Below, in pieces: positions 48,629-56,423 of a stretch of DNA of 57,566 nucleotides. The notes below the pieces were generated by a model, which worked only from the letters and a program-made list of their open reading frames with translations, ran no database searches and had not been told where the DNA came from. The position numbers and the translations under genes were made by a program. This DNA comes from JBECKX01 sp964468475 (lineage in GTDB: Bacteria > Zixibacteria > MSB-5A5 > CAIYYT01), in the NCBI GenBank assembly GCA_964468475.1, contig CAYXUL010000014.1:1-57566 (forward strand). The letters run 5' to 3'. Position 1 is the stretch's first letter; every line of letters begins with the position of its first letter.

Positions 48629-49234
48629 GAGAGGTTCCAACCGCGATTTACGGAAGTCAGGTATTCTGGTCTGACACGACACTCTAGCCATGATGCATGT
48701 CGAGTTTGCCGACATTACACACCCCGTCTTTCATCCTCCGCCACGGCGGAGCATGAAATCCACCCCTCTTACAAGAGGGGAATTAATAGGAAACCAACTC
48801 AAGCGAGGAACAGCGATCATCATTCCTAAGCATGAACCTAACGTGTCATTCCCGCGAAGGCGGGATTCCAAAATGGTAGTCAAGATTGTCTGTTCCTCTG
48901 GGGAAGAGTCACAGAACAAGTCATTCCGGCGGAAGCCGGAATCCAGTTTTGGAACTTTTGCGGAAGAAGTCTTTTGACTGGATGCCGACCCCGATAAAGC
49001 GGGATTCCGCAACGCTCAACTTTCGTCGGCATGACACGCTATTAGTATTCCTTTATGAATAAAGCAGAACTCATGCTCATTCAGCGGGCGATCAAAATCC
49101 CGTCTTGAGAGGGGTGGATCGCCCCGATTCATTGGGGCGAGACGGGGTGTGTATCAGCTCCCACGCCAAGAGCCCACAACCCCCCGTCAATCACTTTCGA
49201 GCAACTTTCACTGTCACTTTCTGTCAGGGAGGAC
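48629..49234. repeat. Intergenic hairpin island F, with dRS3-like words
   Basis: The largest repeat island. At 48716-48763, ACACACCCCGTCTTTCATCCTCC and GGCGGAGCATGAAAT form a long hairpin in the reverse orientation of the island C element; CCCCTCTT/AAGAGGGG follows. At 48848-48867 and 48923-48942 are ATTCCCGC/GCGGGATT and ATTCCGGC/GCCGGAAT, both with four-base loops and following TC, the form of neisserial dRS3 (ATTCC...GGAAT). At 48982-49032, ATGCCGAC/GTCGGCAT encloses CCCGA...CGGG. At 49119-49147, TCGCCCC/GGGGCGA leads into GACGGGGTGTGT. No gene is supported before the recA leader. The final 55 bases repeat after the gap. Confidence 0.7.
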
Positions 49235-49334
49235 NNNNNNNNNNNNNNNNNNNNNNNNNNNNNNNNNNNNNNNNNNNNNNNNNNNNNNNNNNNNNNNNNN
49301 NNNNNNNNNNNNNNNNNNNNNNNNNNNNNNNNNN
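49235..49334. other. Assembly gap (100 N) that is really a contig overlap
   Basis: The 55 bases ending at 49234 (from 49180) are identical to those starting at 49335 (to 49389). Like the gap at 39930, this is best explained as a k=55 contig overlap not merged by the scaffolder. Confidence 0.9.
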
Positions 49335-49469
49335 CCCCCCGTCAATCACTTTCGAGCAACTTTCACTGTCACTTTCTGTCAGGGAGGACGGCTCAGAGCT
49401 TGACAAAGCGCTCGTTTGGTTACTCATTACAGCAAAACTACTACTCAGTGAGAAAGGATGGTCTACATT

Positions 49470-50534
49470 ATGGCTGCTGACGACGGCAAGAAGAAAGCGC
49501 TGGATGCCGCAGTATCACACATAGAAAAACAGTTCGGCAAAGGCTCGATCATGCGCCTGGGCGCGATCGGGCCTATTCAACGAATTCCAACAATCTCTAC
49601 CGGTTCGATGGCGCTTGATGTCGCCCTCGGGATCGGTGGCGTGCCGCGTGGTCGCGTGGTGGAACTTTACGGTCCCGAATCTTCCGGAAAAACCACGCTG
49701 GCGCTGCATATCATCGCCGAAGCGCAAAAGGCCGGAGGTACTGCCGCGTTCATCGATGCCGAACACGCCCTGGACGCTAAGTACGCCAATGCACTCGGCG
49801 TCGACACCGACAATATGCTGATCAGCCAGCCCGACACCGGCGAGCAGGCACTGGAGATCACCGAGACGCTGGTGCGCTCCGGTGCGATCGACTGCATCGT
49901 GATCGATTCGGTGGCGGCGCTGGTGCCGCGCGCGGAGATCGATGGTGAAATGGGCGACTCCCACATGGGTTTGCAGGCGCGCTTGATGTCGCAGGCGCTA
50001 CGCAAGTTGACCGGCACGGTTTCCAAGTCAAAGACCTGTGTCGTGTTTATCAACCAGATCCGCATGAAGATCGGAGTGATGTTCGGCAATCCTGAGACCA
50101 CCACCGGTGGTAACGCGCTCAAGTTCTATTCCTCGGTACGGCTCGATATTCGGCGTATTTCCTCTTTGAAAGATGGTGATGAGGTCGTCGGCAACCGCGT
50201 GCGGGTGCGGGTGGTCAAGAACAAGGTTGCTCCGCCCTTCAAAGAGGCGGAGTTCGATATCATGTTCGGCAAGGGCATCAACTACGAGGGTGAGTTGATC
50301 GACATTGGGCAGAAATACAATATCATCCAGCGCGCCGGCACCTGGTTCTCTTATGGCGATGACCGCATGGGTCAGGGGCGTGAGAACGCTCGTTCATTTC
50401 TGGTCAACAACCCCGATCTGCGCGACAAGCTAAAGACTGAAATCTTCGAGAAGGCCGGTCTTTCCTCCAATGGTCATTCGAAGGAGGAAAAGCCCGCAGA
50501 AGAAGAGCCTGAGAAAGCGACCGCGAAGAAATAG
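49470..50534 (+). CDS. recA: Recombinase RecA
   Basis: 354 residues. N-terminal ALDAAVSHIEKQFGKGSIMRLG, Walker A GPESSGKTT (about 67-75), AFIDAEHALD, the DNA-binding loops (L1 around PRAEIDGEMGDSHMG; L2 around NQIRMKIGVMFGNPETTTGGNALKF) and a Glu/Lys-rich tail (HSKEEKPAEEEPEKATAKK). ATG 49470 is chosen because the ATG at 49458 is fused to its own putative ribosome binding site, whereas AAAGGATGG is well placed for 49470. No LexA box was obvious in the leader, but part of it lies in the duplicated sequence around the gap. Confidence 0.97.
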   Translation: MAADDGKKKALDAAVSHIEKQFGKGSIMRLGAIGPIQRIPTISTGSMALDVALGIGGVPRGRVVELYGPESSGKTTLALHIIAEAQKAGGTAAFIDAEHALDAKYANALGVDTDNMLISQPDTGEQALEITETLVRSGAIDCIVIDSVAALVPRAEIDGEMGDSHMGLQARLMSQALRKLTGTVSKSKTCVVFINQIRMKIGVMFGNPETTTGGNALKFYSSVRLDIRRISSLKDGDEVVGNRVRVRVVKNKVAPPFKEAEFDIMFGKGINYEGELIDIGQKYNIIQRAGTWFSYGDDRMGQGRENARSFLVNNPDLRDKLKTEIFEKAGLSSNGHSKEEKPAEEEPEKATAKK

Positions 50535-51026
50535 GTTCTGGAAATACACAAGCGGTGGGCATAAGCTTCTGATTTTGTGCCCGCCCCGCCGCGGCGGGTC
50601 CTCGTCTGGCGGGCCTTTACGCGGCAGGCGAGGACGACTGCCGCGCACAGTGAAGCCGGTGTAGGGGCGCCATAAATGGCGCCCGCTCGCACCGCAGGTG
50701 CGAGTAAGTCACAGCCAGGTAGGTCGAAAACCTCTGTGGGTACGACTTCGTTTCGCAGCGCACGGGGACGTACGCTACGCACTGATTGAGTTCCCCCTTG
50801 CCCCCATCCTCTCACCGCAGGCTCGGAAGTGGGGATGGGGGGCGAGGGGCTCTTAGCCTTGATACCTGGACAGCGACAGGCGATAAATCATATCCCGATG
50901 AACCCGATTTTCCATTTGCCCATCTCCATAAACTCTGCGACTTTCGGTCTACTTCAAACATAAGCGCATCGTGACCAAGTAATATCAGCATGGGTAGGGT
51001 AACACCTTCTTATTAAGGAGATATCT
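50535..51026. repeat. Intergenic hairpin island G after recA
   Basis: Hairpins: CCCGCCGCGGCGGG (50585-50598, fully palindromic), GCGGCAG/CTGCCGC (50621-50644), GGGCGCCAT/ATGGCGCCC with a two-base loop (50665-50684) and CTCGCACC/GGTGCGAG with loop GCA (50686-50704). The second differs by a single base over 24 from the one in island A. Bases 50780-51000 show a C-rich stretch (CCCCCTTGCCCCCATCC with GGGGATGGGG downstream) that could also pair. No gene is supported. Confidence 0.7.
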
Positions 51027-51431
51027 ATGGAATACTTAGCCGGCGCTGGAATCGTGGTTGGTATTGTCGTATTCGTTATAGGCGCCCTGATTAATGCGGC
51101 GTTCCTCCTGTTGGGCACAAAGATTCTTAACATTCCCGACAGAACGTTTGGCAAAGCCTTTCTGTCATCGATCCTGGGGTATGCGGCCTGGCTTATTGTC
51201 AGCCTGATCCTGGCCTTTATCCCGATAATCGGGTGGATTCTGGCCTTCATCGGCGGTTTTCTGATCACGGCAATACTCGTCCAGCACTTCTTCAAGACCG
51301 AGTTCGGCAAAGCGCTGGGCGCAACCGTGATCGCCTGGATCCTGACCTGGATCGTACTGGTGATAATCGGGGTAATTATTACTGTGATCTTTGGCGTAGG
51401 TGTGGCGATGATGCACGGTGCCGGAGCGTAA
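51027..51431 (+). CDS. Small membrane protein of unknown function
   Basis: 134 residues, about four membrane helices, almost no soluble parts. AAGGAGATATCT before ATG 51027 is an excellent ribosome binding site. The composition (Gly, Ile, Val, Leu) and IGWILAFIGGFLITAILVQHFFKTEFGKAL suggest a compact four-helix bundle. I do not recognise the family. It stands alone before a hairpin (51482-51503). Confidence 0.75.
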   Translation: MEYLAGAGIVVGIVVFVIGALINAAFLLLGTKILNIPDRTFGKAFLSSILGYAAWLIVSLILAFIPIIGWILAFIGGFLITAILVQHFFKTEFGKALGATVIAWILTWIVLVIIGVIITVIFGVGVAMMHGAGA

Positions 51432-51481
51432 TTCTTTCTAAGACAATCCCCGACAAACCGGTAAGCTTTCGCTTAAACCAG

Positions 51482-51503
51482 GGGCGACCATCGCAGGTCG
51501 CCC
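51482..51503. repeat. Dispersed hairpin, GGGCGACC/GGTCGCCC
   Basis: An eight-base perfect stem with a six-base loop (ATCGCA) 50 bases after the membrane-protein gene. It starts with GGGGCG, the outer arm shared with hairpins in islands E and G. It may also act as a terminator. Confidence 0.6.
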
Positions 51504-51619
51504 TTACTGCATCCATATCATTTCCATAAATCTCCCGTCAGTCTGAAGCTGCCTTCGTATCATTTCCGCCCGACGATACAGGACAGGTGAATTAGAACTT
51601 AAAGCGACAGGAGTCTGAT

Positions 51620-52501
51620 ATGACCACACTAGTGATCGGCGGAACCGGAACCGTAGGCGGCGCGACCGTTAGAGCGTTGTTGGAAAAGGGTGAGAAAGTT
51701 AAGGTGATGACTCGCGATGAGGCGAGAGTCGCCACCCTGCCCTCGGGAGTGGAAGGTGTCGTGGGTGATCTCGCTGATCCGCCAACCTTGCAGGGCGTGT
51801 TCGACGGCGTGGACAATGTAATGCTGATCACCGTCGTGCACCCTGACGAGACGAAACATGGCCTCAACGCCTTAAAGGCTATGAAGAAACAGGGCGTGAA
51901 GAAAGTCGTCTATAACTCGGTGATGATGGAGCCGGGTACCGAGCATATCCCCCATTTTGCGAGCAAGGTTCCGATTGAAAAAGAAGTTAAGGACTCAGGA
52001 ATGGAGTTTACGATTGTCAGGCCGAATAACTTCCATCAGAACGAGTATTGGTACAAGGATGTCATCCTGCAACATGGGATCTATCCGCAACCGCTCGGGC
52101 CGATCGGTTGCAGTCGTATTGATGTCCGCGATATCGCTGAAGCGGCAGCCGCAGCCCTGACCTCTGACAAGCACAACGGCAAAACCTACAATCTGAACGG
52201 CCCCGATCTGCTCGGTGGAAAAGCAACTGCCCGGATCTGGAGCGACATCCTCGGAACCGAAGTCAATTACATGGGTGACGACCTCGAGTCGTGGGCCGAG
52301 GCCGCGTCGCAAAGCCTGCCTGCATGGATGGTGCTCGATTTCAAGATCATGTATGACTACTTCATAAAGAAGGGCCTCAAAGCGCAGCCGGGTGATATCG
52401 AAACCCTGACGGAAGTTCTTGGCCATGCCCCTCGCAGTTTCGCCGACTTTGCCAAAGAAACCGCCGCACAGTGGCAAGAGGAGAAGCAGCCCGCGAAGTA
52501 G
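51620..52501 (+). CDS. NmrA-like NAD(P)-binding SDR protein
   Basis: 293 residues. The N-terminal Rossmann motif is VIGGTGTVGGATVRALL (GGTGxxG), followed by KVMTRDEARVATL and GVEGVVGDLADPPTLQGVFDGVDNVMLI. YNSVMMEPGTEH lacks the SDR Tyr-x3-Lys, as expected for the atypical NmrA/SDR_a5 group, which bind NAD(P) as sensors or reduce quinone-like compounds. EFTIVRPNNFHQN and the C-terminal IDVRDIAEAAAAAL match. A GACAGGAG site precedes the ATG. Confidence 0.87.
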   Translation: MTTLVIGGTGTVGGATVRALLEKGEKVKVMTRDEARVATLPSGVEGVVGDLADPPTLQGVFDGVDNVMLITVVHPDETKHGLNALKAMKKQGVKKVVYNSVMMEPGTEHIPHFASKVPIEKEVKDSGMEFTIVRPNNFHQNEYWYKDVILQHGIYPQPLGPIGCSRIDVRDIAEAAAAALTSDKHNGKTYNLNGPDLLGGKATARIWSDILGTEVNYMGDDLESWAEAASQSLPAWMVLDFKIMYDYFIKKGLKAQPGDIETLTEVLGHAPRSFADFAKETAAQWQEEKQPAK

Positions 52502-52529
52502 CAGCCTTCGTCAGCCGATAAATCACCGT

Positions 52530-52554
52530 AAGGGCGCAGCTCGGCTGTGCCCTT
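52530..52554. repeat. Dispersed hairpin, AAGGGCGCAGC/GCTGTGCCCTT
   Basis: An 11-base stem with one G-U pair and loop TCG, 29 bases after the NmrA-like gene. Outer arm AAGGGCG resembles the GGGGCG arm of other hairpins here; the convergent APC permease gene ends 80 bases away. Confidence 0.6.
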
Positions 52555-52634
52555 GTCAGTTGACGGAACTTTTCAAAAAGAGGGCGAAGCAGACAGTGCC
52601 CCTACAGCCGGCATACAGTTAGGATTGCAGAGAA

Positions 52635-53954
52635 TCAGGTGACCTTGTCGGAACCTCTTTGGTGATGACCCAGACGCAGTGCCCCGCGCCTGAACTCACG
52701 GTAGAGCCACTCCACTAGAAATGCCAGTGCGGCCATAACCACGAGGATTAGCAGCCTTGCCGGTGCGGTTCGATACGTTTGCCACAGCAGCACCACCAGC
52801 GCGGCGCTGCAGGCGAGCAACCCCAGCAAAGGCACCCAGAGGTTACTGCCCGTCTCTCGACGCAATTTCAGGTTAGCGCCATTGACGGCGGCGAAAATCA
52901 GCAGAAATCCCGCGCTGCCCATAGTCGAGATGCTCGAGATATCGAACAGATTTGCAATCAGTAGAGTCACCGCCGCGGTGATCAGCAGCCCCTCGGCCGG
53001 GCGGTGCCAGACCTTCTTTTCGAGAATCTCCGGCAGTTCTCCCTCTTTGGCAATTGTGAAACTCAGCCGCGCCGCGCCGTAGAGTGTGGCATTGATTGCC
53101 GAGCCGGTGGAGAGCAGCGCGGCACAGGCGATCAGCACAAAACCCGCCTGCCCCAGGAACGGTTTGGCCGCAACCGCCAGCGCGTAGTCTTTGGCGGCAA
53201 CAATCTTGTCCACCGGCAGCGATCCGGTTGTCACCAGCGCCACCATGATATAAAGCGCGATTACGAACAGTACCGCCGTGAAGAATGCACGTGGAAGGGT
53301 TTTGCGCGGGTCTTTGACATCATGGGCTGTGTTGGCGATCAATTCGAATCCCTCGTATGCAAGAAAGATAATCATTCCACCTGCTATGATTTGCAGCGGT
53401 GGCGCCCACGCCGAGGGACTTACCTGCGCCGCGTCGATCTGTGACACTCCGAGTCCGACGAACAGCAGCAGGATAGTCACCTTCAATGCGACAATCCAGG
53501 TTTCCGCCTTGCCGATAGCATCTGCGCTCAGCAGGTTCAACCCGGTAATCAGCACAATGCTGACTGTGATCAGAATATGCTTAACGAGAATATGCTGCGC
53601 CGCCGGCGCGAACGCCGCGCCATAGCTGCCGAATGCAAACGAGTAAAGCGAGAGCATCACGATGTATGAAAGCCACAGGAGAATATTTGTCGCCCCGACG
53701 ATCATGTTGGGTGAGAAAGCGCGGTCGAGGAACACGACCGTACCACCCTGGCTGGGAAACGCGACTGAAAGTTTGCTGTAGGAGTATGCCGTCAGCAGCG
53801 CCACAACGCCACCAATGGCAAACGCCAGTGGCGCACCACCGTGCGCTAACTGCACCGAGAGCCCGAGCACGGCAAAGATTCCGCCGCCGACCATGCCGCC
53901 TACACCGATGGCGACAACTTCCCAGAAGCCGATGTTATGTGATTTGGCGCTCAT
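52635..53954 (-). CDS. APC family amino-acid permease
   Basis: 439 residues, about twelve helices. VVAIGVGGMVGGGIFAVLGLSVQLAHGGAPLAF is the APC helix-1 motif (GxGxGxGIF), followed by YSYSKLSVAFPSQGGTVVFL and, later, FLAYEGFELIANTAHDVKDPRKTLPRAFF and SAINATLYGAARLSFTIAKEGELPEIL, all characteristic of APC transporters. It imports an amino acid or polyamine with H+ or Na+. It is the third gene of an operon (minus strand), 29 bases after the UspA gene. No clear ribosome binding site precedes it. Confidence 0.92.
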   Translation of the reverse strand: MSAKSHNIGFWEVVAIGVGGMVGGGIFAVLGLSVQLAHGGAPLAFAIGGVVALLTAYSYSKLSVAFPSQGGTVVFLDRAFSPNMIVGATNILLWLSYIVMLSLYSFAFGSYGAAFAPAAQHILVKHILITVSIVLITGLNLLSADAIGKAETWIVALKVTILLLFVGLGVSQIDAAQVSPSAWAPPLQIIAGGMIIFLAYEGFELIANTAHDVKDPRKTLPRAFFTAVLFVIALYIMVALVTTGSLPVDKIVAAKDYALAVAAKPFLGQAGFVLIACAALLSTGSAINATLYGAARLSFTIAKEGELPEILEKKVWHRPAEGLLITAAVTLLIANLFDISSISTMGSAGFLLIFAAVNGANLKLRRETGSNLWVPLLGLLACSAALVVLLWQTYRTAPARLLILVVMAALAFLVEWLYREFRRGALRLGHHQRGSDKVT

Positions 53955-53983
53955 GAAAACTGTTTTGTTTGCCCCGAATCGCC

Positions 53984-54901
53984 TTAAGCCTCCTCTCGCG
54001 GGACCGGAGCAGCAGGAACCAGCAGCAGCGGTGCAATTGTTTTGCGCGCCACCCTTGCCGCCACGCTACCACTCCAGAAGGCTTCCGTACCGATCGTGCC
54101 GTGAGTACCCAATACAACCAGATCAGCCCCCTGCGAGGCGGTCGCTTTCACAATTTCTTCAGTCGGGTCGCCGCGCAGGACCTCACAGGTTGCATTGATC
54201 TGCTTCTCGGCAAGGCGCTGCTGGTGATGTTGCAGGTACTCTCCTGCTTCCGCCGCTTCCATACCAAGCATACGATCAGTGGTGCTCGGCAGCAGTCGCA
54301 CCGATTGCGTCCAGCTCCCGGAGACCAATGTCAGGCTGGGCACAATCGTCAGCAAGTGGATCGCGGAATTGCAGGCGCGGGCCAGTTCCTCGGCCACTCT
54401 AAGGCTTTGTTCATGGTCGCTGTCTCCATCCAACGGCACCAGCATTTTTCGCAGCACAAATTCCGATGGCGAGCCGGCAACTCGTTCGCGAACGAAAAGC
54501 ACCGGTACGGCGGCGGCGGCAATATGCTGGGCAATCGAGCCGTAGAGAAACTGCCTGGCGCCGCTACGGCCATGTGTGCACATCAGGGTAAGATCGGAAT
54601 GAAATTCGCTGACATGCTGCAAGATGCTCCTGGCGACGTCGGAAACCTTCTCGCTATGGACGTGGGTCTCGATCGGAGTCACCTCAGCAAACCAACGATG
54701 GGCAACTTTCTGCAGGTAGGCTTCCGCCTCGTCAACATCGCGCAGATGCTGTTCGCCGTGCACCTCCTCTGGCGGGTTCTCTTCGATGATATGGATCAGT
54801 GCAACTGTGGCATCGAGTGACTTCGCCAGGCACACAGCTACCGGGAGTATTGACTCGGCTAACTGCGAGCCATCCAGCGGCACGAGCAGTCGTTTGTACA
54901 T
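53984..54901 (-). CDS. Tandem universal stress protein (UspA x2)
   Basis: 305 residues with two Usp domains. Each starts LLVPLDGSQLAESILP / MLVPLDGDSDHEQSLR and ends with the nucleotide-binding loop: MCTHGRSGARQFLYGSIAQHI and LGTHGTIGTEAFWSGSVAARV, the second a good match to GxxGx9GS, the first close. It likely binds ATP and senses energy or stress. ATG 54901 follows GGGAGGATAGCC. It lies between an Nramp transporter and an APC permease in one operon, so it may regulate one of the transporters. Confidence 0.92.
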   Translation of the reverse strand: MYKRLLVPLDGSQLAESILPVAVCLAKSLDATVALIHIIEENPPEEVHGEQHLRDVDEAEAYLQKVAHRWFAEVTPIETHVHSEKVSDVARSILQHVSEFHSDLTLMCTHGRSGARQFLYGSIAQHIAAAAVPVLFVRERVAGSPSEFVLRKMLVPLDGDSDHEQSLRVAEELARACNSAIHLLTIVPSLTLVSGSWTQSVRLLPSTTDRMLGMEAAEAGEYLQHHQQRLAEKQINATCEVLRGDPTEEIVKATASQGADLVVLGTHGTIGTEAFWSGSVAARVARKTIAPLLLVPAAPVPREEA

Positions 54902-54905
54902 GAGG

Positions 54906-56216
54906 CTATCCTCCCGCAAACGTCGAATATAAGAGGTAGAGATTAAGCGCTATGATCAGCAGGGCGATTATTGTAATCGCCAGCGTAGTCAACTTCTTGT
55001 TAGTCAGCACCCCCATGAGGTCCCTGCGGCGCGTGAAGATAACCAACGGCACAATTGCAAACGGAAGTCCGAAACTAAGCACGACCTGGCTCATCACCAG
55101 GGTGTTGGTCGCATCAAGCCCAATCATGATTACAGCCAGTGAGGGTAGCATCGTCACCAGCCGCCGCAGCCAGACGGGGATATGGCGTTTCAAAAATCCC
55201 TGCATAATCACTTGCCCCGCGGACGTGCCTACGGTGGCCGAAGACAGACCTGCCGCTACCAGCGCCAGTCCGAATAAGCGACTGGCCCAGCTGCCCAGTA
55301 AGGGCTCCAGGGTGCGGTAGGCCTCCTCGATTGTCGCTATCGCAGTTAGTCCTTTATTATGAAAGGTGGACGCGGCCATGATTAGCATTGCCATGTTCAC
55401 CAGGCTGGCGATTCCCATCGCGATCAATACATCATCTATTTGGAAACGGAACAGCTTTCGCAGCTTCTCCGGATCACGCACTACGATACGCCTTTGCGTC
55501 AAAGCTGAGTGCAGGAATATCGCGTGGGGCATCACCGTAGCGCCCAGAATACCCGTCGCCAGCACGATACTTTTTGCTCCCTGAAAACGCGGCACAAAGG
55601 CGCCGATAGCAACTTCCGACCAAACGGGCTTGTCCATTATCGTGACCACCAGGTAGCAGATCGCGATCACACCCACCATCGCGGTGATGACTGCTTCCAG
55701 AGGACGAAAGCCGTAGCGCTCGAGCGCGAGAATCAGGAATGTCACAACAGCGGTAATCAATCCGCCAGTCAGCAGTGGTACGCCGAGAAGTAGATTGAAG
55801 CCGACTGCGGCGCCGAGAAATTCCGCTAAGTCGGTAGCCATAGCAACCAGCTCCATCAGGACCCACATGGTAGCGGAAACCCAGCGGGGGAAATGCAAGC
55901 GGCACAGCTCGGCCAGATTCTTGCCGGTGGCGATACCGAGCTTGGCGGAAAGCAACTGAATCAGCATTGCCATCAGGTTACTGGCTACAATAACCCAGAG
56001 CAGCGTATAGCCGAAGCGCGCGCCCCCTTCGATGTTGGTAGCAAAGTTGCCTGGATCTACGTAAGCGACACTGGCGATAAACGCCGGACCCAGGAAAGGC
56101 AACAATCGCGAGAACCGACTGCGTCCCTTCTCGCCGGTCAGGACCCGGTGCGCCGAGTCAAGTGTTTGCCGGTCGCTGATTACGCCCGGTCTACTCTTGT
56201 CGCTTTTCTCTGCCAC
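54906..56216 (-). CDS. Nramp family divalent metal transporter (MntH-like)
   Basis: 436 residues, eleven helices. The metal-binding helix 1 motif is DPGNFATNIEGG and helix 6 has ATVMPHAIFLHSAL (DPGN and MPH, the Nramp signature). It imports Mn2+ or Fe2+ with protons. I favour the GTG at 56216, which has GGAGC upstream and gives the usual length; an upstream TTG at 56297 would add 27 residues unlike the family. The stop is four bases before the UspA start, so the two are in one operon, followed by the APC permease. Confidence 0.92.
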   Translation of the reverse strand: MAEKSDKSRPGVISDRQTLDSAHRVLTGEKGRSRFSRLLPFLGPAFIASVAYVDPGNFATNIEGGARFGYTLLWVIVASNLMAMLIQLLSAKLGIATGKNLAELCRLHFPRWVSATMWVLMELVAMATDLAEFLGAAVGFNLLLGVPLLTGGLITAVVTFLILALERYGFRPLEAVITAMVGVIAICYLVVTIMDKPVWSEVAIGAFVPRFQGAKSIVLATGILGATVMPHAIFLHSALTQRRIVVRDPEKLRKLFRFQIDDVLIAMGIASLVNMAMLIMAASTFHNKGLTAIATIEEAYRTLEPLLGSWASRLFGLALVAAGLSSATVGTSAGQVIMQGFLKRHIPVWLRRLVTMLPSLAVIMIGLDATNTLVMSQVVLSFGLPFAIVPLVIFTRRRDLMGVLTNKKLTTLAITIIALLIIALNLYLLYSTFAGG

Positions 56217-56423
56217 TTCCGCTCCGTCTTGCTCCCAAAGGAATATTCGCTCTCGGTGTCGCGCAAGATAGGTGGGGCAATAAAAGGGCGCAAGCAATCA
56301 ATCGAGGATTTATCGGGCACGAATGAGCACTTCCACCAACTTCTGCAGTCTCCGCAACTTGCGAGTAATCGTCTACGTATCAGGTACTTTATCCAGAATT
56401 CACCCCGACTCGGAGCGATCAAC

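Noticed and set aside
56217..56297. Longer N-terminus for the Nramp protein from TTG 56297
   Set aside because: The extra residues (LAPFYCPTYLARHRER) are unlike family members and lack a ribosome binding site, whereas GTG 56216 has GGAGC ahead of it.
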